Shown: positions 38,033 to 49,379, counted from the stretch's first letter. The stretch: DNA of 64,000 nt from Catenovulum sediminis (GCF_007289895.1 NZ_CP041660.1:2604001-2668000), one strand, 5' to 3'. Numbers and translations are program-made. The notes: generated by a model from the sequence alone, not told the origin.

Positions 38033-39541
38033 ATGAATAAAGAGATCTTGTTAGTAGCGGAAGCTGTATCAAATGAAAAAGCGGTTCCTCGTGAGAAAAT
38101 TTTTCAGGCGTTGGAATCAGCCATTGCCATGGCAACCAAGAAAAAATACGAAGGTGACATTGAAGTTCGTGTCAGTATTGATCGCAAAACAGGCGATTTT
38201 ATCACATTTCGTCGTTGGAAAGTGGTGGAAGATAGTGGTAATGGCTTAGAGCATCCTTATGCTGAAATTGGATTAGAAGCAGCTCAATTTGAGCAGCCGG
38301 ATATTCAACTGGGCGATTATGCTGAAGAAGAAATTGAATCCATTCAATTTGACCGCATTACAACTCAAACAGCTAAACAAGTAATAGTGCAGAAAGTTCG
38401 CGAAGCGGAAAGAGCGCAAATTATTGAAGAATACGAAGAAAGAGTTGGTGAGTTGTTAACGGGTGTGGTTAAAAAAGCCAGTCGAGATGGTGTGATTCTG
38501 GATTTGGGTAATAACGCAGAAGCTGTCATTCGTCGTGAAGAGTTATTACCACGCGAAACATTTAGACCGGGTGACAGAGTCCGTGGTTTGTTATACGAAA
38601 TTAAACCAGAAGCACGCGGCCCTCAGTTAATCATGAGTCGAACTCGACCTGAGATGCTGATTGAATTGTTCCGCATTGAAGTACCCGAAATTGGTGAAGA
38701 AATGTTGGAAATTCGTGCTGCCGCTCGAGATCCGGGTTCACGTGCGAAAATTGCGGTTAAAACCAATGATAAACGTATTGACCCAGTAGGGGCTTGTGTT
38801 GGTATGCGAGGTTCTCGTGTACAGGCTGTCTCGGGTGAGTTAGATGGTGAGCGTATTGATATCGTCTTATTTGATGACAATCCGGCGCAATACGTTATTA
38901 ACGCCATGGCGCCTGCTGATGTCGCATCCATTATTGTTGATGAAGACAAACGCACAATGGATATCGCGGTTGAAGCTGATAACCTAGCGCAAGCGATTGG
39001 TCGAAGTGGCCAAAATGTAAGATTAGCAAGTCAACTCACAGGATGGGAGTTGAACGTTATGACAGTTGAAGACATGTCAGAAAAACATCAAGCCGAAGCT
39101 GATAAATTGATGACATTATTCACTGATAAACTCGATATAGATGAAGATTTTGCAACTGTATTAGTTGAAGAAGGTTTCTCTAGTCTTGAAGAAGTTGCAT
39201 ATGTTCCAGTAAACGAGTTGCTGGAAATAGAAGGATTTGATGAAAATATAGTTGAAGAGCTTCGGTCAAGAGCCAAAGCTGCGCTTACAACCCTGGCACT
39301 GGCGAATGAAGAATCGCTGGAAAATACAGAGCCGGCTGATGATTTGTTAAACCTAGAAGGGCTTGAACGCCATTTGGCATTTGTTCTAGCTAGTCGTGGC
39401 GTTTGCACATTAGAAGACCTCGCTGAGCAAGGGGTAGATGATTTGTCTGACGTTGAAGGTTTGGATGAAGAAAGCGCAGGTAAATTAATTATGAAAGCCC
39501 GCAACATATGTTGGTTCGGTGGCGAAAACGAAGCTGAATAA
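38033..39541 (+). CDS. nusA: Transcription termination/antitermination factor NusA
   Basis: A 502-residue RNA polymerase partner acting in pausing, termination and antitermination. The N-terminal polymerase-binding domain (1-125) is followed by S1 (about 135-200, [20 protein letters not shown]), two KH domains ([36 protein letters not shown]) and two C-terminal acidic helix-hairpin-helix repeats (about 365-495) like those of E. coli. Length agrees with E. coli NusA (495). It is 24 bp after rimP and 20 bp before infB. Confidence 0.97.
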   Translation: MNKEILLVAEAVSNEKAVPREKIFQALESAIAMATKKKYEGDIEVRVSIDRKTGDFITFRRWKVVEDSGNGLEHPYAEIGLEAAQFEQPDIQLGDYAEEEIESIQFDRITTQTAKQVIVQKVREAERAQIIEEYEERVGELLTGVVKKASRDGVILDLGNNAEAVIRREELLPRETFRPGDRVRGLLYEIKPEARGPQLIMSRTRPEMLIELFRIEVPEIGEEMLEIRAAARDPGSRAKIAVKTNDKRIDPVGACVGMRGSRVQAVSGELDGERIDIVLFDDNPAQYVINAMAPADVASIIVDEDKRTMDIAVEADNLAQAIGRSGQNVRLASQLTGWELNVMTVEDMSEKHQAEADKLMTLFTDKLDIDEDFATVLVEEGFSSLEEVAYVPVNELLEIEGFDENIVEELRSRAKAALTTLALANEESLENTEPADDLLNLEGLERHLAFVLASRGVCTLEDLAEQGVDDLSDVEGLDEESAGKLIMKARNICWFGGENEAE

Positions 39542-39561
39542 AACGGCGGAGGTAGAACTGA

Positions 39562-42270
39562 ATGTCAGATGTATCAATAGATAAACTTGCCGCAGATGTA
39601 GGTACGACAGTTGAAAAATTAGTTCAACAATTTGCAGAAGCTGGGTTAACTAAACAACCCAATAGTCAAGTTACAGAGCAAGAGAAAGAGACTTTATTGA
39701 CCTATTTAAGTAAACAGCATGGTGGTGATGATACAGCGTCACAACCAAGCAAAATGACTTTGCAACGAAAAACTAAAAGCACGTTAAGTGTTTCTGGTTC
39801 GCATGGCAAAGCCAAATCTGTGCAAGTTGAAGTACGTAAAAAACGGACTTATGTAAAAGCAAGTTCGTTAGAACAGCAAAAGCAGGCTGCAGAAGAAGCA
39901 AAACGTGAAGCGGAAGAGCAAGCTAAGCGTGAGGCAGAAGAGCAGGCGAAACGCGAAGCAGAAGCCAAAGCGAAACGTGAAGCAGAAGAGCAAGCGAAAC
40001 GTGAAGCAGAAGCAAAAGCTAAGCAAGAAGCTGAAAAAACCGAAGGACAGTCAACTCCTGAAGCTAAGACTGCAGCTAAACCCGCAGAAAGCAAAAAAGC
40101 GCCCGCTAAAGTAGAGGCTAAAAAGCCTAAACACGTAGAAACACCGGAAGAAATTGCGCTACGCGAGAAAAAAGAAGCTGAAGAAAAACGCAAAGCAGAA
40201 GAAGAAGCTGCACGTATTGCTGAAGAAGCAAAACGATTAGCCGAAGAAAATGCTGAACGTTGGGCAGCTGAAGAAGCGCGCCGTAAAGAAGAAGAGAAAA
40301 AAGAAATTCACAGTCACTCTTCTCGTTATGCACAAGAAGCAGAAGCAGAGCAAGAGCGCAAAGAAGAGAAAGGTTCTCGCCGACGTAAGAAGAAGACGTC
40401 GAAAAAAGATGAAGAAGCGCAAGCAGTTGCCAGTAGTCGTGCACCTAAAGGCAAACGCAAGAAAATCTTTACACCTAAAAACATGCAACATAGTTTCCAG
40501 AAGCCAGTTTCCCCGACACAACATGAAGTTCGTATCGGTGAGACCATCACAGTTGCTGACTTAGCTGCCAAGATGGCTGTTAAAGGCACAGAAGTGATTA
40601 AAGCTATGATGAAAATGGGTGCTATGGTCACCATTAATCAGGTGATAGACCAAGAAACAGCTTTATTAGTTGTTGAAGAAATGGGCCATAAAGGGGTTGC
40701 GGTTAGCGAAAACGCAATGGAAGAGGATTTGTTGGCAAACCGTGGTGAGCAAACTGAAGTTCGTCGACGTCCGCCAGTTGTGACGGTTATGGGTCACGTT
40801 GACCATGGTAAAACGTCACTGCTTGACCATATTCGCCGCGCAAAAGTTGCTTCAGGCGAAGCCGGTGGTATTACCCAGCATATTGGTGCTTATCACGTAG
40901 AAACAGATCAAGGTATGATCTCGTTCTTAGATACACCGGGTCACGCGGCCTTTACTGCAATGCGTGCTCGCGGTGCAAAAGCAACTGATATTGTTGTTTT
41001 GGTGGTTGCCGCTGATGATGGCGTCATGCCGCAAACAATTGAAGCGGTTCAACACGCAAAAGCTGCAGAAGTACCTGTGGTGGTTGCGGTTAACAAAATT
41101 GATAAAGAAGAAGCGGATCCAGATCGCGTTAAAAACGAATTAGCACAGCATGATATTATCCCTGAAGATTGGGGTGGTGATGTTCAATTCTGTCACGTAT
41201 CTGCAAAATCAGGGCAAGGTATTGATGACCTGTTAGAAGCCATTTTATTGCAATCAGAAATGATTGATTTAGATGCAGTACATGAAGGATTGGCTTCAGG
41301 TATTGTTATCGAGTCTAAACTTGACAAAGGCCGTGGTCCTGTTGCCAGTATTTTAGTTCAATCCGGTCGACTGAAAAAAGGCGATATCATTCTTTGTGGC
41401 TTGGAATACGGTCGTATTCGTGCAATGAAAGATGAAAATGGTAAAGATATCGACGAAGCCGGTCCATCTATTCCAGTCGAGATTTTAGGTTTATCTGGCG
41501 TCCCTGCGGCAGGTGATGAAGCGACTGCGGTTCGAGATGAGAAAAAGGCACGTGAAGTTTCGCTTAAACGTCAAGGTAAATTCCGTGAAGTTAAGCTTGC
41601 ACGTCAACAAAAAGCTAAGCTTGAAAACATGTTCTCTAACATGACTGAAGGCGATGTCAAAGAATTGAACATTGTTGTGAAAGCGGATGTTCAAGGTTCA
41701 TTAGAAGCCATCTCTGATTCATTGCTTAAGTTATCTACTGAAGAAGTGAAAGTTAAAATTATCGGTAGTGGTGTCGGTGGTATTACCGAAACGGATGCAT
41801 CATTAGCGGCCGCTTCTTCAGCTATCCTGCTAGGTTTTAATGTTCGTGCAGATGCAACCGCGCGTAAAACAATTGAAACGGAAGCGTTAGAACTAAGATA
41901 TTACTCAGTTATTTATGACTTAATTGATGAAGTTAAGCTGGCAATGAGTGGTATGCTAGACCCTGAATTCAAACAAGAAATCATTGGTTTAGCCGAAGTT
42001 CGTGATGTCTTTAAATCGCCTAAAATTGGTGCAATCGCAGGTTGTATGGTAACTGAAGGTAATGTGAAGCGTAACAACCCAATTCGTGTACTGCGCGATA
42101 ATGTTGTTATCTACGAAGGTGAATTAGAATCCTTACGTCGCTTTAAAGACGATGTTGCAGAAGTGCGTAAAGGCACAGAATGTGGTATCGGCGTTAAAAA
42201 CTATAACGATGTTAAAGTTGGCGATATGATTGAAGTATTTGAAATAGTTGAAGTTAAACGACAGCTATAA
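39562..42270 (+). CDS. infB: Translation initiation factor IF-2
   Basis: A 902-residue GTPase that delivers initiator tRNA to the 30S subunit. It has an N-terminal IF2-N domain (1-55). A long charged coiled-coil stretch (about 85-290) is built of KREAEEQA-like repeats. A second IF2-N domain follows (about 325-375), then the G domain with G1 [21 protein letters not shown] and SAKSGQGID, and then domains II-IV. The low-complexity stretch produces long open frames in other phases that are not genes. A GGAGG site precedes ATG 39562. Confidence 0.97.
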   Translation: MSDVSIDKLAADVGTTVEKLVQQFAEAGLTKQPNSQVTEQEKETLLTYLSKQHGGDDTASQPSKMTLQRKTKSTLSVSGSHGKAKSVQVEVRKKRTYVKASSLEQQKQAAEEAKREAEEQAKREAEEQAKREAEAKAKREAEEQAKREAEAKAKQEAEKTEGQSTPEAKTAAKPAESKKAPAKVEAKKPKHVETPEEIALREKKEAEEKRKAEEEAARIAEEAKRLAEENAERWAAEEARRKEEEKKEIHSHSSRYAQEAEAEQERKEEKGSRRRKKKTSKKDEEAQAVASSRAPKGKRKKIFTPKNMQHSFQKPVSPTQHEVRIGETITVADLAAKMAVKGTEVIKAMMKMGAMVTINQVIDQETALLVVEEMGHKGVAVSENAMEEDLLANRGEQTEVRRRPPVVTVMGHVDHGKTSLLDHIRRAKVASGEAGGITQHIGAYHVETDQGMISFLDTPGHAAFTAMRARGAKATDIVVLVVAADDGVMPQTIEAVQHAKAAEVPVVVAVNKIDKEEADPDRVKNELAQHDIIPEDWGGDVQFCHVSAKSGQGIDDLLEAILLQSEMIDLDAVHEGLASGIVIESKLDKGRGPVASILVQSGRLKKGDIILCGLEYGRIRAMKDENGKDIDEAGPSIPVEILGLSGVPAAGDEATAVRDEKKAREVSLKRQGKFREVKLARQQKAKLENMFSNMTEGDVKELNIVVKADVQGSLEAISDSLLKLSTEEVKVKIIGSGVGGITETDASLAAASSAILLGFNVRADATARKTIETEALELRYYSVIYDLIDEVKLAMSGMLDPEFKQEIIGLAEVRDVFKSPKIGAIAGCMVTEGNVKRNNPIRVLRDNVVIYEGELESLRRFKDDVAEVRKGTECGIGVKNYNDVKVGDMIEVFEIVEVKRQL

Positions 42271-42294
42271 TAATCACCCAGTTATCGTGATTTT

Positions 42295-42317
42295 AAAGGG
42301 GCCTTAGGCCCCTTTTT
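42295..42317 (+). terminator. Terminator after infB
   Basis: AAAGGGGCC pairs with GGCCCC across a TTA loop and is followed by TTTTT. It separates infB from rbfA, so some read-through or a separate promoter is needed. Confidence 0.85.
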
Positions 42318-42375
42318 GCGCTGAAAGTGAATATGAATTCGCGATTGGCAAACTGGACAATGAAGAGTTTATACA

Positions 42376-42807
42376 ATGAATAGAGAATTTTCTCGGGCTG
42401 AACGCGTTGCCCAACAAGTGCAAAAAGAAGTGGCACAAATCATTCTGCGTGAATTAAAAGATCCTAGAATTGGAATGGTGACCATCTCAGAAGTAGAAGT
42501 TTCCAGAGATCTGGCCTATGCCAAAATATTTATATCCGCTTTGTTGCAAGAAGAAGAAAAAGCCAAAGCCAGTGTGAAACAACTCAACGAAGTCGCGCCA
42601 TATGTTCGCTCACTGTTGTCAAAACGAATGCGTATGCGTAGTGTTCCGATTTTAAAATTCCAATTAGATATGAGTTTAAATGAAGGGATTCGCATGTCAG
42701 AGTTGGTAGACAAGGCAATTGCCAAAGATCAGGAAAAGGCAAAAAATCATCATCCAGATGACACGATAGAAAATCATTCAGACGAAGGAAAAGACAAGGG
42801 TGAATAA
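42376..42807 (+). CDS. rbfA: Ribosome-binding factor A
   Basis: A 143-residue KH-fold protein that binds the 30S subunit and helps 16S rRNA 5'-end maturation and cold adaptation. The N-terminus NREFSRAERVAQQVQKEVA and DPRIGMVTISEVEVSRDLAYAKIF are typical. The C-terminal tail (about 115-143) is charged and poorly conserved. It overlaps the truB start by 8 bases. Confidence 0.96.
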   Translation: MNREFSRAERVAQQVQKEVAQIILRELKDPRIGMVTISEVEVSRDLAYAKIFISALLQEEEKAKASVKQLNEVAPYVRSLLSKRMRMRSVPILKFQLDMSLNEGIRMSELVDKAIAKDQEKAKNHHPDDTIENHSDEGKDKGE

Positions 42808-43711
42808 GCGCGTCCCTTTTCGAGCTCTAAATGGTATTGTTTTGTTAGATAAAGGGTTAGACGTCAGCTCTAACCGAGCATTGCAAAACGTGCGGTTTTT
42901 ATTTCGTGCAAAAAAAGCCGGCCATACTGGCGCACTTGACCCTTTAGCGACTGGATTACTACCTATCTGTTTTGGTGAGGCGACCAAGTTTAGTCAGTTT
43001 TTATTAGATGCAGATAAAACGTATCAAGTGACAGCGCATCTTGGGATCCGCACCACAACATCGGATTCAGAAGGTGAGGTGGTCAGTAAACAACCGGTTG
43101 ATTGTTCAGTGGCAGAAATAGAAAGTGCAGCTTTCAGTTTTTTAGGTAAACAAAAGCAGCAACCTTCCATTTATTCTGCGCTTAAATACCAGGGAAAACC
43201 TTTGTATCATTATGCACGAAAAGGGATTGATGTGCCGCGTCCGGTGCGTGAGATAGAAGTCTTCCAAATTAAAATCGAAGCCATCGAACTGCCTTACGTA
43301 CGCATGACAATTGCTTGCTCAAAAGGAACTTATATTCGCACTATTGTCGATGATTTGGGTGAAAAACTGGGTTGTGGTGCTCACGTATCCGCATTACGCA
43401 GAACAATAGTTGCGGGCTTTGATCACTTGCCTATGTATACTTTTGAACAGTTGCAGAACATGGATGAAAGCGAGCGTGAAGCCGCTATTAATCCACTGGA
43501 TGCAGGCATACAACATTTACCACAGATACGCTTACCCGCCGAACTCACCAAACGTTTTGTGAACGGCCAAAGGTTTGAAATATCTGCAGATAAGCACAAA
43601 ATATTCCGCGTCTACGATGAGCAAAGCGGGGTGATGTTGGGCATAGCTGAATTAGACGAGCGCAACCTATTGCACCCCAAGCGACTGTTAGATACAACAG
43701 AAATACGCTAA
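42800..43711 (+). CDS. truB: tRNA pseudouridine-55 synthase
   Basis: A 303-residue enzyme that makes pseudouridine 55 in the T-loop of tRNAs. The catalytic aspartate lies in KKAGHTGALDPLATGLLP; further motifs are KTYQVTAHLG, QQPSIYSALKYQGKPLYHYAR and CSKGTYIRTIVDDLG. A PUA-like C-terminal segment follows. The start is GTG at 42800, overlapping the end of rbfA, with AAGG immediately upstream. This rbfA-truB-rpsO order is standard. Confidence 0.96.
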   Translation: MNKRVPFRALNGIVLLDKGLDVSSNRALQNVRFLFRAKKAGHTGALDPLATGLLPICFGEATKFSQFLLDADKTYQVTAHLGIRTTTSDSEGEVVSKQPVDCSVAEIESAAFSFLGKQKQQPSIYSALKYQGKPLYHYARKGIDVPRPVREIEVFQIKIEAIELPYVRMTIACSKGTYIRTIVDDLGEKLGCGAHVSALRRTIVAGFDHLPMYTFEQLQNMDESEREAAINPLDAGIQHLPQIRLPAELTKRFVNGQRFEISADKHKIFRVYDEQSGVMLGIAELDERNLLHPKRLLDTTEIR

Positions 43712-43816
43712 TAGAAAATTCAGCTTGCTATTTCTGCTAGTTTCAGTAGAATCCGCTGTTCATTTTATAGGCATGCTGGATTAGTGATCGGTTTGCCCGA
43801 ATTTTTGGAGAATATT

Positions 43817-44086
43817 ATGTCACTAACTAACGAAGAAAAAGCAAAAATTGTTGCTGATTATGCAACTAAAGAAGGCGATACTGGTTCACCAGAAGTACAA
43901 GTAGCTTTGTTGACACACAGAATCAACAAATTGCAAGGTCACTTCTCTGATCACAAAAAAGATCACCACTCACGTCGTGGTTTGATCCGTATGGTTAACT
44001 CACGTCGTAGCTTGTTAGACTATTTAAAACGTAAGAATGTTGAACGTTATAGCACATTGATTCAGCGCTTAGGTTTACGTCGTTAA
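43817..44086 (+). CDS. rpsO: 30S ribosomal protein S15
   Basis: An 89-residue protein that binds the central domain of 16S rRNA. It starts [20 protein letters not shown] and contains the conserved [19 protein letters not shown] and [26 protein letters not shown] lies 9 bases before ATG 43817; an in-frame ATG 11 codons upstream lies in the leader and is rejected. S15 usually represses its own translation through this leader. A strong terminator follows. Confidence 0.98.
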   Translation: MSLTNEEKAKIVADYATKEGDTGSPEVQVALLTHRINKLQGHFSDHKKDHHSRRGLIRMVNSRRSLLDYLKRKNVERYSTLIQRLGLRR

Positions 44087-44100
44087 GACAAAAATTTATG

Positions 44101-44129
44101 AAAAAAGGGCCGAATGGCCCTTTTTTTTT
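44101..44129 (+). terminator. Terminator after rpsO
   Basis: AAAAAAGGGCC pairs with GGCCCTTTTTT across a GAAT loop, followed by more T (nine in total). It is a strong intrinsic terminator between rpsO and pnp. Confidence 0.95.
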
Positions 44130-44230
44130 CTGTTTTGTACATCATCTGTACTTATTTGGTAAATAGTTACGTATAATTATCCGGAAATTAAGAGACCAAA
44201 AAGTAAAGTAAGAACAAAGGAAACATTATT

Positions 44231-46345
44231 GTGACTCCAATTACAAAATCATTTCAGTTTGGCCAACATCAAGTCACGCTGGAAACAGGCGTAGTTGCAC
44301 GACAAGCAACCGCAGCCGTTATGGCTAGTATGGATGACACTTGCGTACTCGTAAGTGTTGTAGCTAAAAAAGATCAAGATCCGACACGTGACTTTTTCCC
44401 ATTAACAGTAAACTACATAGAAAAAACCTATGCAGCGGGTAAAATACCGGGTGGTTTCTTTAAACGTGAAGCTAAACCTTCAGAAGGCGAAACTTTAACA
44501 GCGCGTTTAATTGACCGTCCTATTCGTCCGTTATTCCCAAAAGACTACACCAACGAAGTTCAGGTTGTCGTAACTGTAATGTCGGCCAACCCTGAAATTG
44601 CCCCTGATATTGTATCAATGATAGGGGTTTCGGCCGCATTATCGATTGCCGGTATTCCTTTCCAAGGTCCAATTGGTGCAGCACGTGTTGGTTATAAAGA
44701 TGGCCAATACATGTTAAACCCATTATCAAGTGAACTTGCTCAATCTGAGCTTGACCTTGTAGTGGCAGGCACAGAAAACGCGGTATTAATGGTAGAATCT
44801 GAAGCTTCAGTTTTAAGTGAAGATACCATGTTAGGTGCGGTTGTATATGGCCATGAGCAAATGCAAACCGTAGTTGCAAATATCCGTGATTTTGTTGAAC
44901 AAGTTAATCCACCAGCTAGCGAATGGACAGCTCCGGAAAAAGACCTTGATTTGATCGGCAAAGTAACCGAATTAGCAGAATCTGGGTTTACGGCAGCATA
45001 CCAAATTGCAGATAAAGCTGAACGTAAAGATGCTTCGACTGCAGTTAAAGAATCGGTATTGGCGAAATTGGTTGAAGAGAATGAAGAAATCGACCAGGGT
45101 TTAGTCGGTGATATTTTAAGCTCAGTTGAGAAAAAAGTGGTTCGTAGCCGCATTATTGCCGGCGAACCGCGTATTGACGGTCGTGATCCAACTATGGTTC
45201 GAGCGTTAGACGTACGTACCGGTATTTTACCAAGAACACACGGTAGTGCATTGTTTACTCGTGGTGAAACTCAGGCCATCGTTGTAGCAACTTTAGGCAC
45301 TGAACGTGACGCCCAAACGATTGACGATTTAACCGGTGATAAAACAGATCGCTTCTTATTCCATTACAACTTCCCTCCGTATTGTGTTGGTGAAACAGGT
45401 ATGGTAGGTGCACCAAAGCGTCGTGAAATCGGTCATGGTCGTTTGGCTAAGCGTGGTGTCGCGGCGGTGATGCCAAGTGCTGCGGAATTCCCGTACACGG
45501 TACGTGTCGTATCTGAAATCACTGAATCTAACGGTTCAAGTTCTATGGCTTCTGTCTGTGGCTCTTCATTGGCACTGATGGATGCGGGTGTACCGATTAA
45601 AGCATCTGTTGCGGGTATTGCGATGGGGCTGGTTAAAGAAGGCGAAAACTTCGTCGTTCTATCAGATATCTTAGGTGATGAAGATCACTTAGGTGATATG
45701 GACTTTAAAGTCGCGGGTACAACAGACGGCATTACTGCATTGCAAATGGATATCAAAATTGAAGGTATCACTAAAGAGATCATGCAGATTGCATTGAATC
45801 AAGCAAAAGCAGCTCGCTTACATATCTTAAATGTAATGGACCAAGCGATTGGTGGACATAGAAACGAAGTTTCTGAATTCGCGCCACGCATTTATAAGAT
45901 TAAGATCAACCAAGATAAAATCCGTGATGTCATTGGTAAAGGTGGTGCAACCATCCGTCAGTTGACTGAAGAAACGGGCACTACAATTGAAATTGAAGAC
46001 GATGGTACGGTTAAAATTGCAGCAACGGGTAAAGATAAAGCCGATGCCGCAATAGAACGTATTAAAGCGTTAACCGCTGAAGTTGAAGTTGGTGCAGTTT
46101 ACGACGGTAAAGTTACGCGTATTGTTGACTTTGGTGCGTTTGTTGAAATATTACCAGGTAAAGAAGGTTTGGTTCATATTTCTCAGATTTCAGAAGAGCG
46201 TGTGAACAACGTATCTGATTATTTATCACAAGGCCAGCAAACTAAAGTGAAAGTACTTGAAATTGACCGCCAAGGTCGCGTTCGTTTAAGTATGAAAGCT
46301 TTAATTGAAGCGGATAAAAAAGAAGAATCAACAGAATCTGAATAA
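44231..46345 (+). CDS. pnp: Polyribonucleotide nucleotidyltransferase (PNPase)
   Basis: A 704-residue phosphorolytic 3'-5' exoribonuclease and degradosome component. Two RNase PH-like domains (about 1-210 and 310-540) are separated by a helical linker. The second holds the catalytic region with [16 protein letters not shown] and [23 protein letters not shown] domain ([21 protein letters not shown]) and an S1 domain ([23 protein letters not shown]) close the protein. The start is GTG at 44231 with AAGGAA upstream. TATAAT at 44172-44177 may be its -10 box, but no good -35 box is seen. Confidence 0.97.
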   Translation: MTPITKSFQFGQHQVTLETGVVARQATAAVMASMDDTCVLVSVVAKKDQDPTRDFFPLTVNYIEKTYAAGKIPGGFFKREAKPSEGETLTARLIDRPIRPLFPKDYTNEVQVVVTVMSANPEIAPDIVSMIGVSAALSIAGIPFQGPIGAARVGYKDGQYMLNPLSSELAQSELDLVVAGTENAVLMVESEASVLSEDTMLGAVVYGHEQMQTVVANIRDFVEQVNPPASEWTAPEKDLDLIGKVTELAESGFTAAYQIADKAERKDASTAVKESVLAKLVEENEEIDQGLVGDILSSVEKKVVRSRIIAGEPRIDGRDPTMVRALDVRTGILPRTHGSALFTRGETQAIVVATLGTERDAQTIDDLTGDKTDRFLFHYNFPPYCVGETGMVGAPKRREIGHGRLAKRGVAAVMPSAAEFPYTVRVVSEITESNGSSSMASVCGSSLALMDAGVPIKASVAGIAMGLVKEGENFVVLSDILGDEDHLGDMDFKVAGTTDGITALQMDIKIEGITKEIMQIALNQAKAARLHILNVMDQAIGGHRNEVSEFAPRIYKIKINQDKIRDVIGKGGATIRQLTEETGTTIEIEDDGTVKIAATGKDKADAAIERIKALTAEVEVGAVYDGKVTRIVDFGAFVEILPGKEGLVHISQISEERVNNVSDYLSQGQQTKVKVLEIDRQGRVRLSMKALIEADKKEESTESE

Positions 46346-46373
46346 TTTGAATTTGTAAATTAAGGGTTCGCTT

Positions 46374-46411
46374 AAAAAGGCATGTCTAATTCGTTTAGGC
46401 ATGCCTTTTTT
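46374..46411 (+). terminator. Terminator after pnp
   Basis: A long stem of about 16 bp (AAAAAGGCATGTCTAA with TTTAGGCATGCCTTTTT, one G-U pair) has a TTCG tetraloop and ends in a T-run. Confidence 0.93.
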
Positions 46412-46476
46412 GTTTTAATAAAAGTGTAAATCTGGCAAACTTAAGCCATGCTATTCGCAAACAGACCATTTTAACT

Positions 46477-47379
46477 ATGCTTAAATATTTCCGTTTAGGA
46501 TGCGGTTTACTTTTTTTGTCAGGGTTGACCGCGTGTTCTTCATTTAGTCAACTTAGCCAGACCCATCCGGTTCAACCTGAGCCGCAGATTTTAAATATCG
46601 CCAACCCGATAGTGGATACAGTGCAACATCAGGTTGCGATCCGCCGTATTTCAGACATCTTGACACAAGAGCAGCTTAATGATGAACAACAGGCTGAACT
46701 TTATTTCCGCCGTGGTTTATTACTGGATGAGCTGGGGTTAATGCATCTCGCCTATTTTGATATGATGCAGGCGCTTGAGCATAAACCCGATCTGAGTGAA
46801 GCCTATAACATGTTAGGTATATATTATGTAAGGCAGGAAGAGTTTGGACGTGCATACGAATCTTTTGACTCAGTATTAGAACTGACACCTGATCATGAAT
46901 ATGCTTATTTTAATCGGGCCATTGCTTTGTACTATGGCGAGCGTGCTCAGCTGTCATACAAAGATTTCGAATCATTTTATAACATCAATCCAACTGATCC
47001 TTATCGCGTGATATGGTGGTATTTTGCCGAGTATCAAGAAAGCCCTGAAATGGCGCTCAGTCGATTAAAACAACGCGCTGGCAAATTGGATAAAAACGCT
47101 TGGGGTTATCAAATTATTCAATTGTTTACCGGCGAAATACAAGCTTTAGATCTGCAACAACTTGCAGCTAAGTTAAGTCACGACGAACAAGATTTAAACG
47201 AAAAATTATGCGAAGCTTATTTTTATATCGCTAAAAATTATCAGATGTCTAATTTCAACGAGGCGGCTGAGTATTATTTTAAAGCAGCTTTGAGTACCCA
47301 TATTTATCAGTTTGTCGAGTTTAGATATGCGCAAACTGAACTTAAAAGAATGGCAGCATGGCAACAACCCGCAAGCTAA
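46477..47379 (+). CDS. nlpI: Lipoprotein NlpI
   Basis: A 300-residue outer-membrane lipoprotein with TPR repeats. In E. coli it is an adaptor that brings the protease Prc to peptidoglycan hydrolases such as MepS. Residues 1-20 are a lipoprotein signal, with lipobox LTAC making C20 the acylated residue. TPR units begin near AELYFRRGLLLDELGLMHLA, SEAYNMLGIYYVRQEEFGRA and EYAYFNRAIALYYGERAQLS. No clear ribosome site precedes ATG 46477, but an alternative ATG at 46448 is quickly closed. The pnp-nlpI order is as in E. coli. The 3' end overlaps the next gene by 22 bases. Confidence 0.94.
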   Translation: MLKYFRLGCGLLFLSGLTACSSFSQLSQTHPVQPEPQILNIANPIVDTVQHQVAIRRISDILTQEQLNDEQQAELYFRRGLLLDELGLMHLAYFDMMQALEHKPDLSEAYNMLGIYYVRQEEFGRAYESFDSVLELTPDHEYAYFNRAIALYYGERAQLSYKDFESFYNINPTDPYRVIWWYFAEYQESPEMALSRLKQRAGKLDKNAWGYQIIQLFTGEIQALDLQQLAAKLSHDEQDLNEKLCEAYFYIAKNYQMSNFNEAAEYYFKAALSTHIYQFVEFRYAQTELKRMAAWQQPAS

Positions 47380-48848
47380 AAGTTAGCTTGTGTGTCATTC
47401 TCGTTATCATTTTATTTAGTTTTATTCTTGATGCTTGTTTGCAGCTTTATTTAGCAAGTAAGCATCTTAATAAACTGGTACAACAGGCGCATCAGTCACA
47501 TCACTTAGTTTTTAATGCGGAAATAACAAACTGGTTCACTGCACAAAAAAGTGAACAGCAAAAATACTGGATGGCGCAGCTTGCTGAGCGTTTACAATCC
47601 ATGCCTGTTCAGCAGATTCAGGCTCCGAAAAAAGTGTTGTTATACTTGGCCAACCGAAATTATCTGCCAGCACAGCTTGCGTTAGCACAACAAAACGATA
47701 ATCAAGGGCACACTCAAACAGCAGCACTTTGGTATAAAAGAGCAGCCGTTAAATCTGCCTATGCCGCCTATTTATATGCTAATCGTATTAAAAGTACAGA
47801 TGCCCAGTCCGCAAACGACTATTTTAAACGTGCACTCAATCAGACATTTATTAAAGCGCACACTGATAGCCACGCAGAGGTGCTGCAGAACGTGCAAAAA
47901 ACAGGGAGGCCACTAAGCGCAAAGCAGCTATTAAATGCGCAATACGACTATCTGCAACACTTAATCCGGCAAAATGCAGTACCAGAGCAATGGTTGCCAT
48001 TATTAACTACACTCGCTGAGAAAAATAAAGGCAATAGCCAAGATTGGTTAAAACTCTATCAAGCTCACTTTCGGCCAAATTTACAGCGTTTTAAACGCGC
48101 GCTGACTGACGCGGTTAACAACGCAGATTTACCATGTAAAAAGCCAATACATTTAATCACACACCAACCATGGGATATGGCTGCATTACGCCAAGCAACA
48201 GAGCGGGTGCTAAAATCTGATGCGCTTTTTTCTGAATTTTGCATCGCGCAGCAGCATTGGCTGGCAGCAAATTTAAACCGCGAGACAAGATGGCAAATGA
48301 GCCAGTTCGCTCGCTATTTTATTGACTATCAACCTGATAATAAAAAGTCTTATAAGCAGAATAATTTAATTGTCCTCAATAAGTTTTCGGACACGGCGCT
48401 GATACAACATGAAATAGCGCACTGGTTAGGCTTTGAAGATGAGTATGTACTTACCAATCCTCAATTACAAGAAAGGTGTAGCGGGCAAAATAAAGCCATG
48501 TTTCGCCTAGGCGTAAATTTAATTGCGGTCGATAGCCAATATTATTACCCAACAAAATTTGAACTGGTTCAAAGTTTAGAAAAATACTCGACATGGAGTC
48601 AATATGTTAATAATTTGCAAAATTGGATAATAAAAACGGAGTTAGGTTATCAGCTTAAAAGTGGCGTTACAAAACAACTGAATACAGAGGCTATCGGTTA
48701 TTACCCAGTAGAAACCTGCCAAGGTTCAAACCGCTTTCAAGCCTATAAACCCGTTGCAAAAGCGACCTTTATGCAAAATTATCAGTTGGCTATACCAAAA
48801 TTGTATAAAGATTTGTATTTTGCCGCTGGAGATATAACAAATAATTAA
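47358..48848 (+). CDS. Putative membrane-anchored periplasmic zinc metalloprotease with TPR/Sel1-like repeats
   Basis: A 496-residue protein I cannot assign to a named family. One N-terminal membrane segment (about 8-30) should anchor it with the rest in the periplasm. Residues about 90-170 have helical repeats of Sel1/TPR type (LANRNYLPAQLALAQQ; AALWYKRAAVKSAYAAYLYA). Residues 351-362 read HEIAHWLGFEDE, an HExxHxxGxxD zinc-site pattern as in some metzincin-like peptidases. Cysteines near 260 and 295, and two nearer the C-terminus (ERCSGQ; VETCQG), could form disulfides. It overlaps nlpI by 22 bases, so it is probably co-translated with it and may act with NlpI. Protease activity is inferred from the motif only. 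Confidence 0.7.
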   Translation: MATTRKLKVSLCVILVIILFSFILDACLQLYLASKHLNKLVQQAHQSHHLVFNAEITNWFTAQKSEQQKYWMAQLAERLQSMPVQQIQAPKKVLLYLANRNYLPAQLALAQQNDNQGHTQTAALWYKRAAVKSAYAAYLYANRIKSTDAQSANDYFKRALNQTFIKAHTDSHAEVLQNVQKTGRPLSAKQLLNAQYDYLQHLIRQNAVPEQWLPLLTTLAEKNKGNSQDWLKLYQAHFRPNLQRFKRALTDAVNNADLPCKKPIHLITHQPWDMAALRQATERVLKSDALFSEFCIAQQHWLAANLNRETRWQMSQFARYFIDYQPDNKKSYKQNNLIVLNKFSDTALIQHEIAHWLGFEDEYVLTNPQLQERCSGQNKAMFRLGVNLIAVDSQYYYPTKFELVQSLEKYSTWSQYVNNLQNWIIKTELGYQLKSGVTKQLNTEAIGYYPVETCQGSNRFQAYKPVAKATFMQNYQLAIPKLYKDLYFAAGDITNN

Positions 48849-48899
48849 CTAAGCTGATGTCTGGCGATTCTGCCAAAAGGAAAAAAGGACTACAGGACT

Positions 48900-49217
48900 A
48901 TGAAAAAACTTATCTTAACAACTGCATTTATCTCTTCTTTTGTTTTATCCGGCTCTCTGGTTGCACAACCAAAACTCCCCTCAGATAAACAGGTTGCGTC
49001 GGTTGAACAATTACAAGTAGATAAAAAGCTAAACTTAAACAATGTGTCAATGCAACAGCTTAGCCAAGTACCCGGGATTGGGAAATCTAAAGCGTCTGCA
49101 ATTTTGGCATTTATTAAAAAGAATGGTGCTTTAACAGATTTTGAACAATTAAAATCAATTAAAGGTGTTGGAAAACAAACCATTAACAAATTGAAAGAAA
49201 ATTTTGTAATCAAATGA
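48900..49217 (+). CDS. ComEA-like helix-hairpin-helix protein
   Basis: A 105-residue exported protein. Residues 1-22 are a signal peptide (ending SGSLVAQ), followed by a short linker and a ComEA-type double helix-hairpin-helix domain (about 43-102). That domain has LNLNNVSMQQLSQVPGIGKS and GALTDFEQLKSIKGVGKQTI. Relatives bind DNA in the periplasm during natural transformation; in gammaproteobacteria such short forms are common and their role is not always shown. AGGAC precedes ATG 48900. It is a single gene, 51 bp after the metalloprotease gene. Confidence 0.88.
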   Translation: MKKLILTTAFISSFVLSGSLVAQPKLPSDKQVASVEQLQVDKKLNLNNVSMQQLSQVPGIGKSKASAILAFIKKNGALTDFEQLKSIKGVGKQTINKLKENFVIK

Positions 49218-49379
49218 TTTTTGAGTCTTGCAGTTTGGAAGATTAGCAGTAGAATGAGATGGAAATATAAACAGTGGCATAGGCGTCACAAAAAAGACAC
49301 TTGCAAATTAGCATCATCTGTTTTTTAATCACCCTGAATTCCAAACTATTTCAGATCTCAATACAAGGAAGCTGAAAAA

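Noticed and set aside
39849-40634. Several long overlapping frames on both strands inside infB
   Set aside because: They arise from the low-complexity Lys/Glu/Ala-rich coiled-coil coding sequence of IF-2. The IF-2 frame is clearly the real one.
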